Of a DNA stretch of 64,000 bases, positions 25,550-34,593 are shown piece after piece (positions within the stretch are counted from its first letter, which is position 1; every line of letters begins with the position of its first letter). Source of the stretch: SG8-38 sp041576815 (lineage in GTDB: Bacteria > Myxococcota_A > Polyangia > Polyangiales > Houyiibacteriaceae). Where the stretch lies: the NCBI GenBank assembly GCA_041576815.1, contig JBFGKE010000009.1:1-64000 (forward strand), in the 5' to 3' direction. The notes under the pieces are model-generated. The model ran no database searches. It was not told the DNA's origin and saw nothing but the letters and a program-made list of their open reading frames with translations. Position numbers and translations under genes: made by a program.

Positions 25550-27793
25550 GTGAGACACCTAACAACAGATCCCGAGCCTCGGGGCGTTTCGGCTGCCGAA
25601 GGCTCGCTGGTTCCCAAAGCGGTGCGGGACTCGGTCCTCCGATATCGTTGGTGGATCCTCGTCACCACCCTGGCGGTCGCCACCCTCGTCGCCCTTTGGA
25701 CGCTCCGCCAGCCGAAGGTGTACCAGGCAACCGTCACCCTGGAGTACGACCCCAATCCGATCACGCCTCTCGGAAGCTCGGTCGAGGACGTGAGCGGCCA
25801 GGTGTCCCACTTCTTGATGTCGCGCGAGTTCTTCGAGACGCAGAACCTCATCATTCAAAGTCGCGCGGTTGCTGAGCGAGTCGTCGAGCGCCTCGGGCTC
25901 GCGGACGATCCCCAGTTTTTCGGCCGCGAAGGCGACGACAGCTGGACGCCCGTTCCGAAGGAGGTCGCGGCGATGCGCCTCCAAAATCGGCTCAAGCTCG
26001 ACCCGATTAAAGACACCCGCCTCGTGCGGCTCCGGGTCCGCGACAACGACCCCGAGCGCGCTGCCGTGCTCGCGAACACGCTCGCCGACTCGTACATCGA
26101 AAAGACGATGGAAGACCGCCTCGGGTCGACCGCGGCCGCGGCGGAGTGGCTCGCCAAGCAGCTCGATTCCACGCGCAGCCAGCTCAACGAGTCCGAGCAT
26201 GCCCTCCACCAGTTCAAAAAGCAGCACAACGTGCTTTCCGTGTCCGTCGAAAACCGGCAGAACCTCCTCGCCGAAGAGATTCGCGAGTACAACGAGCGCC
26301 TCACCGAGACCCGCGCGCGCCGCATCGAGCTTCAGGCGCGGCTCGAGCGCCTGAGAGCGGCGCGTGCCCACCCCGAGGCGGTTCACGCCACTGCGCAGAG
26401 CGACGACAGCGAGCTCGACGCGCTTCGCGCGGCGCTTCGCGCCAAGCTCACCGAACGGGCATCGCTCTCCGTGCGGTACGGCAATTCGCACCCGACGATC
26501 CTCGAGCTTGACGGCGAAATCGAGGCCCTCCGCAGGTCGGTCAAGGAAGAGGTCGCCGCGCTGATCAAGGTCGCCGAGGGCGATCTCAAAGAAGTGCAGG
26601 CGATCGAGGCCGGGCTGAGCAAAGTGCAGAACAAAGCCCAAAAGGCTGGGCTCGACCTCAATCTCCGCGAGATCGAATATTCCAGGCTGAATCGACAGCG
26701 CGAGAGCAGCTCGAAGCTCTATGACCTGCTCCTTCAGCGCACGGCGGAAACCGACCTCACCCGGCTGCTGAGGACGACGCACGTGCGGGTAGTCGACCGG
26801 GCGCTCGTTCCAAAGGCTGCGATCTCGCCGATGGTAGGGCTCAACATCGCCGGTGGCGCGCTCGGCGGTCTATTGCTCGGACTGATGCTTGCGTTTCTTC
26901 TGCAGCAGATGGATCGACGAATTCAAGACGTACCAGACGTCGAGCAGCTCGGCGTCACGATTCTCGGCGTCTTCCCGAGGGTGGGCGAATCGAGCTCAGA
27001 TTCGTCGGGCTACGGGCGCGCGCGGCTCAAGCGCCAGCGCGTGGACGAAGTCGAGAGCATCGACCAAATCGTCCACACCCATCCGATGTCCATGGCAGCC
27101 GAATCGTGCCGGACCGTTCGCACCAACTTGATGTTCATGGCGGCCGAGTCGCCAAACCACACGATGGTGGTGACGAGCGCCAACCCGAAGGACGGCAAGA
27201 CGACGGTTGCCACCAACATCGCGATCGCACTTGCGCAAAGCGGACAAACCGTGCTCCTCGTCGACGCGGACCTCCGGCGCCCACGGATCCACAAGGCGTT
27301 CGGCCTCGAGAATCGAACGGGGCTGACGAACACGCTCGTCGGCGATCGAACGCTGACCCAGGTCACTCGCGACGTCGGCATCGACAACCTGTCGGTGGTC
27401 ACGTGCGGGCCGCTCCCGCCCAACCCCGCGGAGCTTCTCCACACCCCGCAGTTTGCGCGTCTCCTCGAAGAGGCCGCCGGTCAGTACGACCGCGTGATTT
27501 TCGACAGCCCGCCGCTCCGGGCCGTCACCGATGCCGCCATTCTCGCCCCGCAGTGCGGTGGCGCCCTTCTCGTCGTGCGCGCGCGCGCGACGACCCGTGA
27601 CGCGGTGACTGTCGCGGTCCGGAGCCTTCGCGATGTCTCGGCCAACGTTCTCGGCGGCGTGCTCAACGACGTCGAGCCGCACCGTGGCGGCCAGGGCTAC
27701 CTCGGCGGCGGCTACTATCACTACTACCGCAGCGAGGAGTACCGCAGCGAAAGTGACGGCGAGTCCGGCGGACACAGTCAGTCGGCTGCCTGA
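25550..27793 (+). CDS. wzc: Polysaccharide co-polymerase with bacterial tyrosine kinase domain (Wzc type)
   Basis: A 747-residue inner-membrane protein that sets chain length and drives export of Wzy-made polysaccharide. Order: membrane helix (WWILVTTLAVATLVALWTL), Wzz domain, long coiled coil (about residues 180-400), second helix (GLNIAGGALGGLLLGLMLAFLL), then cytoplasmic BY-kinase. The kinase has Walker A PKDGKTTVATNIAIALAQ (about 543-560), Walker A' VLLVDADLRRPRIHKAFG and Walker B VIFDSPPL. A Tyr cluster YYHYYRSEEYRSE begins near residue 721 for autophosphorylation. The GTG start is set by GAGGAG 7 nt upstream. A cognate phosphatase and a Wza exporter are not in this window. Confidence 0.93.
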   Translation: MRHLTTDPEPRGVSAAEGSLVPKAVRDSVLRYRWWILVTTLAVATLVALWTLRQPKVYQATVTLEYDPNPITPLGSSVEDVSGQVSHFLMSREFFETQNLIIQSRAVAERVVERLGLADDPQFFGREGDDSWTPVPKEVAAMRLQNRLKLDPIKDTRLVRLRVRDNDPERAAVLANTLADSYIEKTMEDRLGSTAAAAEWLAKQLDSTRSQLNESEHALHQFKKQHNVLSVSVENRQNLLAEEIREYNERLTETRARRIELQARLERLRAARAHPEAVHATAQSDDSELDALRAALRAKLTERASLSVRYGNSHPTILELDGEIEALRRSVKEEVAALIKVAEGDLKEVQAIEAGLSKVQNKAQKAGLDLNLREIEYSRLNRQRESSSKLYDLLLQRTAETDLTRLLRTTHVRVVDRALVPKAAISPMVGLNIAGGALGGLLLGLMLAFLLQQMDRRIQDVPDVEQLGVTILGVFPRVGESSSDSSGYGRARLKRQRVDEVESIDQIVHTHPMSMAAESCRTVRTNLMFMAAESPNHTMVVTSANPKDGKTTVATNIAIALAQSGQTVLLVDADLRRPRIHKAFGLENRTGLTNTLVGDRTLTQVTRDVGIDNLSVVTCGPLPPNPAELLHTPQFARLLEEAAGQYDRVIFDSPPLRAVTDAAILAPQCGGALLVVRARATTRDAVTVAVRSLRDVSANVLGGVLNDVEPHRGGQGYLGGGYYHYYRSEEYRSESDGESGGHSQSAA

Positions 27794-30201
27794 TCGAGCG
27801 CGGCGCGGTCGAGCACGGCCGCAAACGCTTCCTCGCTGGTTCGATTCCACCGGCGCGCCAGCTCGAACCCCGCGCGTGCGAGCGCCTCGCGCCGGACGGC
27901 GTCGTCGATCAGCGAGGAGATCGCGGCGGCAAAGGCCTCTGCACCGTCGGCAACCAGAATTGCGGTGCCGTGACCGTGCTCGAGCCCCTCGGCCCCCACG
28001 CGTGTGCTGATCACCGGCTTGGCTCGACCGAGCGCCTCGATCGTCTTGATCTTGAGCCCGGTGCCGAAGCGAACGGGAACGATGACGATGTCGGCGGGAT
28101 CGTACGCGTCCGAGAGATCGGGTACCACAGGCATCTGCTCGACACCCGCAGGCACCTCGATCATCTCGCAGATCGATCCGGCGATGAGGAGCTTTGCTCG
28201 GCCCGAAACCCGCGGCCACACCGCCGTGAGGAACCATTCGATCGCGTCGACGTTGGCTTGGTTGCGGGAGCCTAGGAACATCAGACGCCCTTCGAACACG
28301 TTGGCGCGCGCCTCGATCAGCGGAACGTGGTGACCGACGGTAACGACCTCGGTTTTCGTTCGCGTCTCGAATCGCTCCCGCTCGAGATCTTGAATGGCAA
28401 GCACGATGTCTGCTCGGTCGAGCCCGATCGCCTCCTGCTCGGGCGTCGTCGAAAAACCGGTCCGGCGCTGTCCAAACGCTTCCTGGCGTGCGAACCGATG
28501 GGCGAGCTCGTCGTGGGTGTCGAGAATTCGAAGCGGCCCTTTTCCGAAGGCATCGAAGGCCTTGGACTGGTGCGCGTACTCGACCATGACCGCATCGAAA
28601 GCGTACCGGGCATGCAACCCGCTCAGGTACGCGTCGACGGCGGTGTCATACCAATCGTCGATGGCGAGCTCGTAGTCGCCCGTGAGCGCGCCCCTCACGC
28701 GCCTGGCTGCTCGCTGGGTCGCACTCAGCGGGTATCGATACGGGATCGGGTGGTAGCGCGCGCCCCAATGCGCGGCCAACGTCGGTCTGTCGGCCTTCGT
28801 GAGCTCGATGTGCGCGAGGTGGACCTCCCAACCGAGTTTTTCGGCGCGGTCGCACAGGTCGACGATCCGCATGCGGTTGCCCTTGTTGGGAGGATGCGTC
28901 GGCTCGGGGCTGATCACCAGGAGCCTCGGGCGCTCGCTCGTGGGCGCCGTCGTCTCGAAGTTGGATCGCTGAAGCGCTTGGACCTCTGGCTTGCGGCCCG
29001 CGATCTGTACGGATAGGACGGCATGCTCGTCGAGCAGCTGGTCGAGCACGCGACGAAGGCCACCCGCGGTCAAGGCGTCGGCCGGATCCACGTCGAGCCC
29101 ATGGAGCGCGTAGTGCTCGTACAGCCCAGCAAGCTTGCCTTGATAAGAAAGGCCGCACGCGGGCGTACCTTGCCCCAACGCCGCAATGACGAGGTGCATG
29201 CGCCCGCTGAGCACTGCATCGACGTCGCCGGCCAATCGCTTCACGAACGGGGCGTTGAGCCGAGCCTCGGGCAAGAGGACGCGCTCGCGGGTCGCCGGGT
29301 CGAGCCGGCTCACGATCGCCGCCAGGAGCTCCAGATCGCTGCGCTCGCCACCCGCCTGCCGATAGTCGTGCGGGATGCCCACGACCGAAACCTCGGGACG
29401 GCGCTCGAGCAGATCGGAAAGCGCGGAGGCGTACGCCTCGATCGGGCGCAACGGGTCGTCATGGCCCGTCGACTTGAAGGCGCGCTCCGACACGTTGAGC
29501 CCGACGACACGCCGCCCTCGCGCCTGATGCGCGCGGATCCAGTCGACGATCTCTTGATCGTTCTGTTGGAGCTCCGTCGAGGGCGCGAGGCCGAACGCGA
29601 GATCGGCGACGAGCCGCACGGGACGGCCGAGGTGCGCCAACAGCCGTGCATGAGACCTCGGGTCGCGTGCGTGCAGGCGGACCCCGGCTGGCAGCTTCGA
29701 AAGCGCCTCGACGACGAGCTCCGAGGGCGATTCGTTGAATGAGAAACCCAAAATCGAGGCCTCGAGCCCGAGCCGTGCCGCGAGCTCGACAAAGGCGATC
29801 CGCCGGAGCGAGCCCACCTCGGAGTAATGGCCGTCGATGACGTCCGCGCCCAGGCACCAGAGACGGCTGAACCCGCGCAAGAGACGTACCACCTCGGGCA
29901 TGCTGCGAAGATGCCGGGCGCCAAAGAAATCCGAGAGGTCGACGTGGGGCGTGCCCGGCGGCTCACCGGGCCAGCGGTCGCCGGAAGCAAAGTCCGCGAT
30001 GGAGAACGCGTGCCCTTCGTCGAGGAGGCGCGCCATGCAGACGACCATCATCGCTTCGTCGCCGACGCTTCCCGGATGGGTGGGGGGTAAGATCAAAGTG
30101 CCGCCGGTTTGGCGGCCGTCCGGGAGAACGCGTGCGGCGCGAGCAGCCCAGGTGGGGGCGCGCATTTGGAGCCGGCGTTTGACGAGTCGGTTTGGTTTCA
30201 T
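27778..30201 (-). CDS. Polysaccharide pyruvyltransferase - GT4 glycosyltransferase fusion
   Basis: An 807-residue protein with two enzyme domains. Residues about 30-370 match the polysaccharide pyruvyltransferase family (PF04230): LPPTHPGSVGDEAMMVV, LGADVIDGHYSE, FSFNESPSELV and LSGRMHLVIAALGQGTPACGLSYQGK. Such enzymes add pyruvyl ketals to sugars from phosphoenolpyruvate. After a short linker, residues about 425-800 are a GT-B transferase (LLVISPEPTHPPNKGNRMRI, MFLGSRNQANVDAIEWFL, and the donor site FGTGLKIKTIEALGRAKPVIST). The ATG at 30201 overlaps the Wzx stop as ATGA. The 3' end overlaps convergent wzc by 16 nt. Most family members are separate proteins, so the fusion suggests a sugar is added and pyruvylated by one polypeptide. 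Confidence 0.84.
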   Translation of the reverse strand: MKPNRLVKRRLQMRAPTWAARAARVLPDGRQTGGTLILPPTHPGSVGDEAMMVVCMARLLDEGHAFSIADFASGDRWPGEPPGTPHVDLSDFFGARHLRSMPEVVRLLRGFSRLWCLGADVIDGHYSEVGSLRRIAFVELAARLGLEASILGFSFNESPSELVVEALSKLPAGVRLHARDPRSHARLLAHLGRPVRLVADLAFGLAPSTELQQNDQEIVDWIRAHQARGRRVVGLNVSERAFKSTGHDDPLRPIEAYASALSDLLERRPEVSVVGIPHDYRQAGGERSDLELLAAIVSRLDPATRERVLLPEARLNAPFVKRLAGDVDAVLSGRMHLVIAALGQGTPACGLSYQGKLAGLYEHYALHGLDVDPADALTAGGLRRVLDQLLDEHAVLSVQIAGRKPEVQALQRSNFETTAPTSERPRLLVISPEPTHPPNKGNRMRIVDLCDRAEKLGWEVHLAHIELTKADRPTLAAHWGARYHPIPYRYPLSATQRAARRVRGALTGDYELAIDDWYDTAVDAYLSGLHARYAFDAVMVEYAHQSKAFDAFGKGPLRILDTHDELAHRFARQEAFGQRRTGFSTTPEQEAIGLDRADIVLAIQDLERERFETRTKTEVVTVGHHVPLIEARANVFEGRLMFLGSRNQANVDAIEWFLTAVWPRVSGRAKLLIAGSICEMIEVPAGVEQMPVVPDLSDAYDPADIVIVPVRFGTGLKIKTIEALGRAKPVISTRVGAEGLEHGHGTAILVADGAEAFAAAISSLIDDAVRREALARAGFELARRWNRTSEEAFAAVLDRAALDQAAD

Positions 30202-31634
30202 GTCGGCCGAAGCACCTCTCGGAGAATGCCGGTGACCTCCCGGAACGACCCCGGGCTCACGAGACGCAGCGCACCTGTGTAGGTGACCGCCCCCACGACG
30301 ATGCTCAGGACTAGACCCACCCAACCCGAAAGCAAGCCCTGTGTCGCGATCAGCGCGAGAACCATGACGGCACAGCAAACGAGCGGCACGGCGATCTGCT
30401 TGAGGTACTCCCCAATCCTCATCGGAATGAGCTTCGGAAGCACGAACAAATCGATCGGTGCGAGAAGGTACGAGCGGGCCGTATACGCGGCTGCGACCGC
30501 AACGATGCCGTAGCGAACCGCGATGAGAAACGCAATCACGTTGGCCACGGTGTGAACGAGCAGCACCTTGGTGCGTATGTCGGGACGGCCGACGGCGAAG
30601 TAGACGCTGGAGTGATAGTAGTTCAGCGAAAACCGAATCCCGACGAGGGCGAGCAGCCGCAGCACGGGTACGCTCGGATCCCAACCCGGGCCGAACACGT
30701 TCTCGATGAACTGCGGAGCCAGCGCCGAAAGGCCGACGAATGCGGGCGCGGCGACCGTCGCGCTGAGACGCAGGGCGGTCAAGAAGGCATCCTTCAACCG
30801 CTGCCGGTCACCCTGCAGCCGCGAGAACGAGCTGAGCGCCACCTGATTGGTCGACGAGACCAGGAGCTGCGTGCCGAGCTGAAGCACGCGGTAGGCGATC
30901 GTGTAGTAGCCCAGCGCTTCGGAGCCCAGCACGAAGCCGATGAGGAAGTCGTCGAAGCGGCGGCTCACGACCGTGAGCAGACTGGCCCCGAGCACGTTCA
31001 TCGAGAAGGAAGCCAACTCTTTTGCAGCGGCCCAATCGAACGAAAGACGGGGAACCCATCGGGTGATCGACGAAACCAACACGAGCTCGACGGCAGCCTG
31101 CGTGATCTGCTGCAAGACGAGGCTCCAAACGCCCAGGCCCTGCAGCGCCGCAACGATCACGACCACCCCGCCGCTCACCGACGAGGCGACGGAGACGCCT
31201 GCAATCGCCTTGAAACGGAAGTTCCGGCGCAGCAGCGCAGTTTGGACCACGATGGCCGCGCGCAGAACCAGGACGATGCATAGCGCCTGGAGGATCGGTC
31301 CGAGGTCGGGCGCGCGAAACGTGACTGCAAGCCAGCCCGACGAGGCGTAGATGCCGGCAGCAAAGAGCGCGCCGGCAACCACGTTCATCCAAAACGCGGC
31401 GTTGATGTGGCGCTGCCCGAGATCTTCACGCTGGGTGATCGCAACGCCGAGACCCTGATCGACCAGAGTCTCCGAGATCGCGATCACCACGCCCGCGTAG
31501 GCGATGAGACCAAAGTCTTCGGGCAGCAGAAGCCGGGCGAGCGCCGCAAAGACGACGAAGTTGATCAGCCGCCGGAATGCAACGTTTCCCACCGCCCAGA
31601 CCGAGCCGGTGACCGTTTTCTTTCGAAGGTCCAA
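30198..31634 (-). CDS. wzx: Polysaccharide flippase (Wzx/WzxC type)
   Basis: A 478-residue membrane protein with about 12-14 helices, of the MOP/Polysacc_synt family. The start MDLRKKTVTGSVWAVGNVAFRRL and the segments FGLIAYAGVVIAISETLVDQGLG and YYTIAYRVLQLGTQLLVSS are typical of WzxC-like flippases. It should move undecaprenyl-diphosphate-linked repeat units from the inner to the outer face of the cytoplasmic membrane for the Wzy polymerase. It is coupled to the pyruvyltransferase-GT4 gene by an ATGA overlap, which suggests that pyruvylation and flipping are sequential steps. Confidence 0.9.
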   Translation of the reverse strand: MDLRKKTVTGSVWAVGNVAFRRLINFVVFAALARLLLPEDFGLIAYAGVVIAISETLVDQGLGVAITQREDLGQRHINAAFWMNVVAGALFAAGIYASSGWLAVTFRAPDLGPILQALCIVLVLRAAIVVQTALLRRNFRFKAIAGVSVASSVSGGVVVIVAALQGLGVWSLVLQQITQAAVELVLVSSITRWVPRLSFDWAAAKELASFSMNVLGASLLTVVSRRFDDFLIGFVLGSEALGYYTIAYRVLQLGTQLLVSSTNQVALSSFSRLQGDRQRLKDAFLTALRLSATVAAPAFVGLSALAPQFIENVFGPGWDPSVPVLRLLALVGIRFSLNYYHSSVYFAVGRPDIRTKVLLVHTVANVIAFLIAVRYGIVAVAAAYTARSYLLAPIDLFVLPKLIPMRIGEYLKQIAVPLVCCAVMVLALIATQGLLSGWVGLVLSIVVGAVTYTGALRLVSPGSFREVTGILREVLRPT

Positions 31635-31672
31635 GTTACCCCGCCGCCCTCTTGGAATCCTACCATTTCACG

Positions 31673-32605
31673 CTACGGCAGCCCGAGCCGCTCGCAAGCG
31701 CGCCGAAAACGTGCCTCCCGCGCCTTGCTGGCGACGCCCAGCAGTGGCTGGTCCCGCTCCCAGCGCAAGCGCTCGTCCAGCGGAGCTCCCCGCCAGAGCT
31801 GCGAAAGGCTCTCGCTCGCCGTGATCGCCAGCAGTCGCTCGTAGGCTCCGTGCAGGGCTACATGCACGCGCGGGTCGAGCGGGGGCTCGGTGCTCAACCG
31901 ATCGAGAGAGACGAGCCCGGCCATGAGCTCCGCGAGCAGCGCCCCCCGAGCGCCAGCTCGCCGCGCGGCGCCGACGAGATAGCCGAACGCCGCGCCCAGC
32001 ACGTGAATGTCCTCGATCGTCCGAAAGGGCTTCACGTAGGTGTCGTAACCGTCGCCTGGAAGGCGCTCGTCTTCGTCGACGCGAACCCGGCAAAGGACGA
32101 GGCGCGCATGCGGCACCTCGGGAACGAAAGGGGTGGGCGGGTGCTCGACGAGCTCGATCCCTTCCCGACTCGACGGCACGCGAACGACCACGATTTGCGG
32201 CCGGCCGTCAGAGCGAACCCCGCTTCGCGCGGCGACGATCAGCGACGAGGCGCGAGTGCCGAAGGTGACGAACGATTTGACTCCGTCGAGGACGTAGCCG
32301 GGCCCGTGCGGGGCGAGGGTCGTCTGAATGGCCCTCGGGTGATTGCCCTCGTCCTCGGTGATGCATAGCGCGCACGGAAGCTCGACCCCGGGAACCATCC
32401 TCTGCAGGGCGGCGGGGTAGCCGACGGCGAATCCGAAGCCCAACCGGTCGACCCTCGAGGCGACGGTGACTGCCGAGACGAAGGGAGTGGCGCCACGGCG
32501 TCGCGCGTCGAGGTAGGCGGCCCATACGTCCGGTAGGCCGTCTAAGACGGCAGGCGAGCCCCGCACGGCGAGCACGTCGAGCAGCGTCGGGGGAGTCGGC
32601 TCCAC
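31673..32605 (-). CDS. Short acyl-CoA dehydrogenase-like flavoprotein
   Basis: About 310 residues from the GTG at 32605. The middle resembles the acyl-CoA dehydrogenase beta-domain: PCALCITEDEGNHPRAIQTTL followed by PGYVLDGVKSFVTFGTRASSLIVAARSG, where FAD and acyl-CoA normally bind. The helical N-terminal domain is reduced and the C-terminal helical domain short, and I cannot find the usual catalytic Glu motif. It may be a divergent dehydrogenase, an N-hydroxylating relative or a non-catalytic paralogue. The frame continues upstream through the rubrerythrin promoter region, but composition there is unconvincing. No clear ribosome site supports any start. It is divergent from rubrerythrin. Confidence 0.62.
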   Translation of the reverse strand: MEPTPPTLLDVLAVRGSPAVLDGLPDVWAAYLDARRRGATPFVSAVTVASRVDRLGFGFAVGYPAALQRMVPGVELPCALCITEDEGNHPRAIQTTLAPHGPGYVLDGVKSFVTFGTRASSLIVAARSGVRSDGRPQIVVVRVPSSREGIELVEHPPTPFVPEVPHARLVLCRVRVDEDERLPGDGYDTYVKPFRTIEDIHVLGAAFGYLVGAARRAGARGALLAELMAGLVSLDRLSTEPPLDPRVHVALHGAYERLLAITASESLSQLWRGAPLDERLRWERDQPLLGVASKAREARFRRACERLGLP

Positions 32606-32679
32606 ATCGTCAAGGTAGCACTCGAGAGAGCGGTTTTGGGAGTTGGCAGAAGGCCCGCTCGCCTCTAGACATCCGCGCG

Positions 32680-32708
32680 TTGACGAGGGACGAAAAGACC
32701 GGGATAAC
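32680..32708 (+). promoter_or_regulatory. Predicted sigma70-type promoter for the rubrerythrin operon
   Basis: TTGACG at 32680-32685 and GATAAC at 32703-32708 are separated by 17 bp, a good sigma70 pair, about 64 bp before the rubrerythrin ATG. A GGGAGG ribosome site lies some 11 nt before that ATG. The leader between contains short inverted GC-rich segments of unknown meaning. Confidence 0.45.
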
Positions 32709-32771
32709 ACCGGTTCCCGGGGCCAGAGTACGTGCTCTGCGTCGCCGCCAACCAGGGAGGAACAAGAAGTC

Positions 32772-33191
32772 ATGTCAGAGCTCAAGGGCAGTAAGACCCA
32801 CGAAAACCTCAAGGCCGCATTCGCAGGCGAGTCTCAGGCCAACCGTCGCTACCTCTACTTCGCGAAGGTTGCGGACGTCGAGGGCTATCCCGAAGTTGCA
32901 GGCAACTTCAGAGAAACGGCCGAGGGCGAAACGGGCCATGCGCACGGGCACCTCGACTACTTGAAGAAGGTCGGCGATCCCGCGACGGACCTGCCGATCG
33001 GTGACACCACGCTCAACCTCGCAGCCGCGGTAGCGGGCGAGACGCACGAGTACACCGACATGTACCCGGGGTTCGCCAAAACCGCGCGCGAGGAGGGCTT
33101 CGACGAGATCGCAGACTGGTTCGAGACCTTGGCGAAAGCCGAGAAGTCGCACGCGGGCCGGTTCCAGTCGCTTCTCGACGACATCTCCTGA
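32772..33191 (+). CDS. Rubrerythrin (diiron domain only)
   Basis: A 139-residue ferritin-like protein that probably reduces peroxide at a diiron site. The two half-sites are visible: Glu in LKAAFAGESQANRRYLYFA with the ETAEGETGHAHGHL motif, and Glu in VAGETHEYTDMYPGF with LAKAEKSHAGRF. The C-terminal rubredoxin domain of classical rubrerythrin is absent, so electrons must come from another protein. The Fe-S oxidoreductase encoded 13 bp downstream is the obvious candidate. The same three-gene order with DUF3501 recurs in other proteobacteria (from memory). Start ATG follows a GGGAGG. Confidence 0.92.
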   Translation: MSELKGSKTHENLKAAFAGESQANRRYLYFAKVADVEGYPEVAGNFRETAEGETGHAHGHLDYLKKVGDPATDLPIGDTTLNLAAAVAGETHEYTDMYPGFAKTAREEGFDEIADWFETLAKAEKSHAGRFQSLLDDIS

Positions 33192-33204
33192 GCAACCGCC
33201 GCGC

Positions 33205-34593
33205 GTGAGCGAAGAAGCCAAGAGGCAGATCTCGTACCAGCCCACCGATGGGCTGTGCTACGACCCAAGCGACCCGAAGTATTGGGACGAAGACTCGCTC
33301 GAAAAGGAAATCGAGCGCGTCTTCGAGGTCTGTCATGGCTGCCGCATGTGCTTCAAGTACTGTGATTCGTTTCCGACGCTTTTCTCTGCGATCGACGAAC
33401 AGCACGACGGTGATGTCCGGAAGCTGACGCCGCTCGATACTCGCCGCGTCATGGACGCGTGCTTTCAATGCAAGCTCTGCGAGGTCCAATGCCCTTACAC
33501 CCCGCGGGATGGGCACGAGTTCCAGCTCGATTTTCCGAAGCTGGTGTCACGCTACGACGCCATTCGTCATCGAAAGGGACAGCAGCCCCACAAGCTGCGC
33601 CTGAAGCTCCTCGAGGACCCAGACCGGGCCAGCGCGATGGCGAGAGCGAGCTTGGGGTTGGCCAACGTGATGAACCGGGTCGCGATCCATCGATGGTTCA
33701 TGGAAAAGCTCGTCGGCATCGACCGGCGAAAACAACTTCCCGAGTTCTCGCAAACCACGTTCGAGGCATGGGCCGACGGCGCCGGTCTCACGAGCAAAGG
33801 TGTCGGCGGTGAAGCGGTTCTTTTCCAGACTTGCTACGTACAGGGCAACGAGCCCCAGATCGGCATGGACACGATCGAAGTGCTCGAGAAAAACGGGGTC
33901 GACGTTCGATGCGAGCGGGGTCTCGAGTGCTGCGGCATGCCTGCGTGGGAGGGGGGCGATCTCGATCTCCTCCGAAAGAAGGCCCGCGTGAACCTCGACA
34001 AGCTGATGCCCCACGTCGACGCGGGGGCCAAGGTGATCGCGATCAACCCGACCTGCTCGATGATGCTGCGGCGGGAATATCCGGAGCTCCTGGATGGAGA
34101 AGACCGCGAGCGGGCCAACAAGCTGGCCGACGCGGTGGCGGACCCGAGCGAATACCTGTGGTCGCTGCGCAACGAGGAGCGCTTCAACACCGACTTCAAG
34201 AGCACGCCGGGAGATCGAGTCGCATATCACGCACCTTGCCACCTCCGCACGCAGGGTGTGGGCTTCAAGGGGCGCGACCTGCTTCGGAAGATCCCCGGGG
34301 TCACGCCCAAGACCGTGATGGAGTGCTGTGGTCACGACGGCACGCACGCCATGACCGTCGAGGGCTACGAGTATTCGATTCGGGTCGGGCGAAAAGCGTT
34401 CGGCGAGATGGAGGCCATCGATGCAGAGGTCTGGGCGACCGACTGCCCACTCGCCGCAATTCAGTTTCAGCAGCATGCCGGCGTGAAACCGATGCATCCG
34501 ATGTCGGTGTTGGCCCGCGCGTATCGGGAGGATGGTTTCGCAGCGCCAAAAGCCTTACCATCGGGGGACACCTCGGAGGAGGAGTCGAAGTGA
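33205..34593 (+). CDS. GlpC/HdrD-like 4Fe-4S oxidoreductase with CCG domains
   Basis: A 462-residue cytoplasmic Fe-S protein. Two ferredoxin motifs lie near the N-terminus (CHGCRMCFKYCDSFP and CFQCKLCEVQCPYTP) and would bind two 4Fe-4S clusters. Two CCG-type motifs follow (ECCGMPAW and ECCGHDG, with APCHLR between), as in the GlpC subunit of anaerobic glycerol-3-phosphate dehydrogenase and in heterodisulfide reductase HdrD. No glpA or glpB is nearby, so a role as electron donor to the adjacent rubrerythrin is more likely; that is inference. GTG start at 33205; its stop overlaps the DUF3501 start as GTGA. Confidence 0.88.
   Translation: MSEEAKRQISYQPTDGLCYDPSDPKYWDEDSLEKEIERVFEVCHGCRMCFKYCDSFPTLFSAIDEQHDGDVRKLTPLDTRRVMDACFQCKLCEVQCPYTPRDGHEFQLDFPKLVSRYDAIRHRKGQQPHKLRLKLLEDPDRASAMARASLGLANVMNRVAIHRWFMEKLVGIDRRKQLPEFSQTTFEAWADGAGLTSKGVGGEAVLFQTCYVQGNEPQIGMDTIEVLEKNGVDVRCERGLECCGMPAWEGGDLDLLRKKARVNLDKLMPHVDAGAKVIAINPTCSMMLRREYPELLDGEDRERANKLADAVADPSEYLWSLRNEERFNTDFKSTPGDRVAYHAPCHLRTQGVGFKGRDLLRKIPGVTPKTVMECCGHDGTHAMTVEGYEYSIRVGRKAFGEMEAIDAEVWATDCPLAAIQFQQHAGVKPMHPMSVLARAYREDGFAAPKALPSGDTSEEESK

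Noticed and set aside
33205..34593. Calling the Fe-S protein GlpC
   Set aside because: It has the GlpC/HdrD motifs but no glpA or glpB nearby; the rubrerythrin/DUF3501 context points elsewhere.
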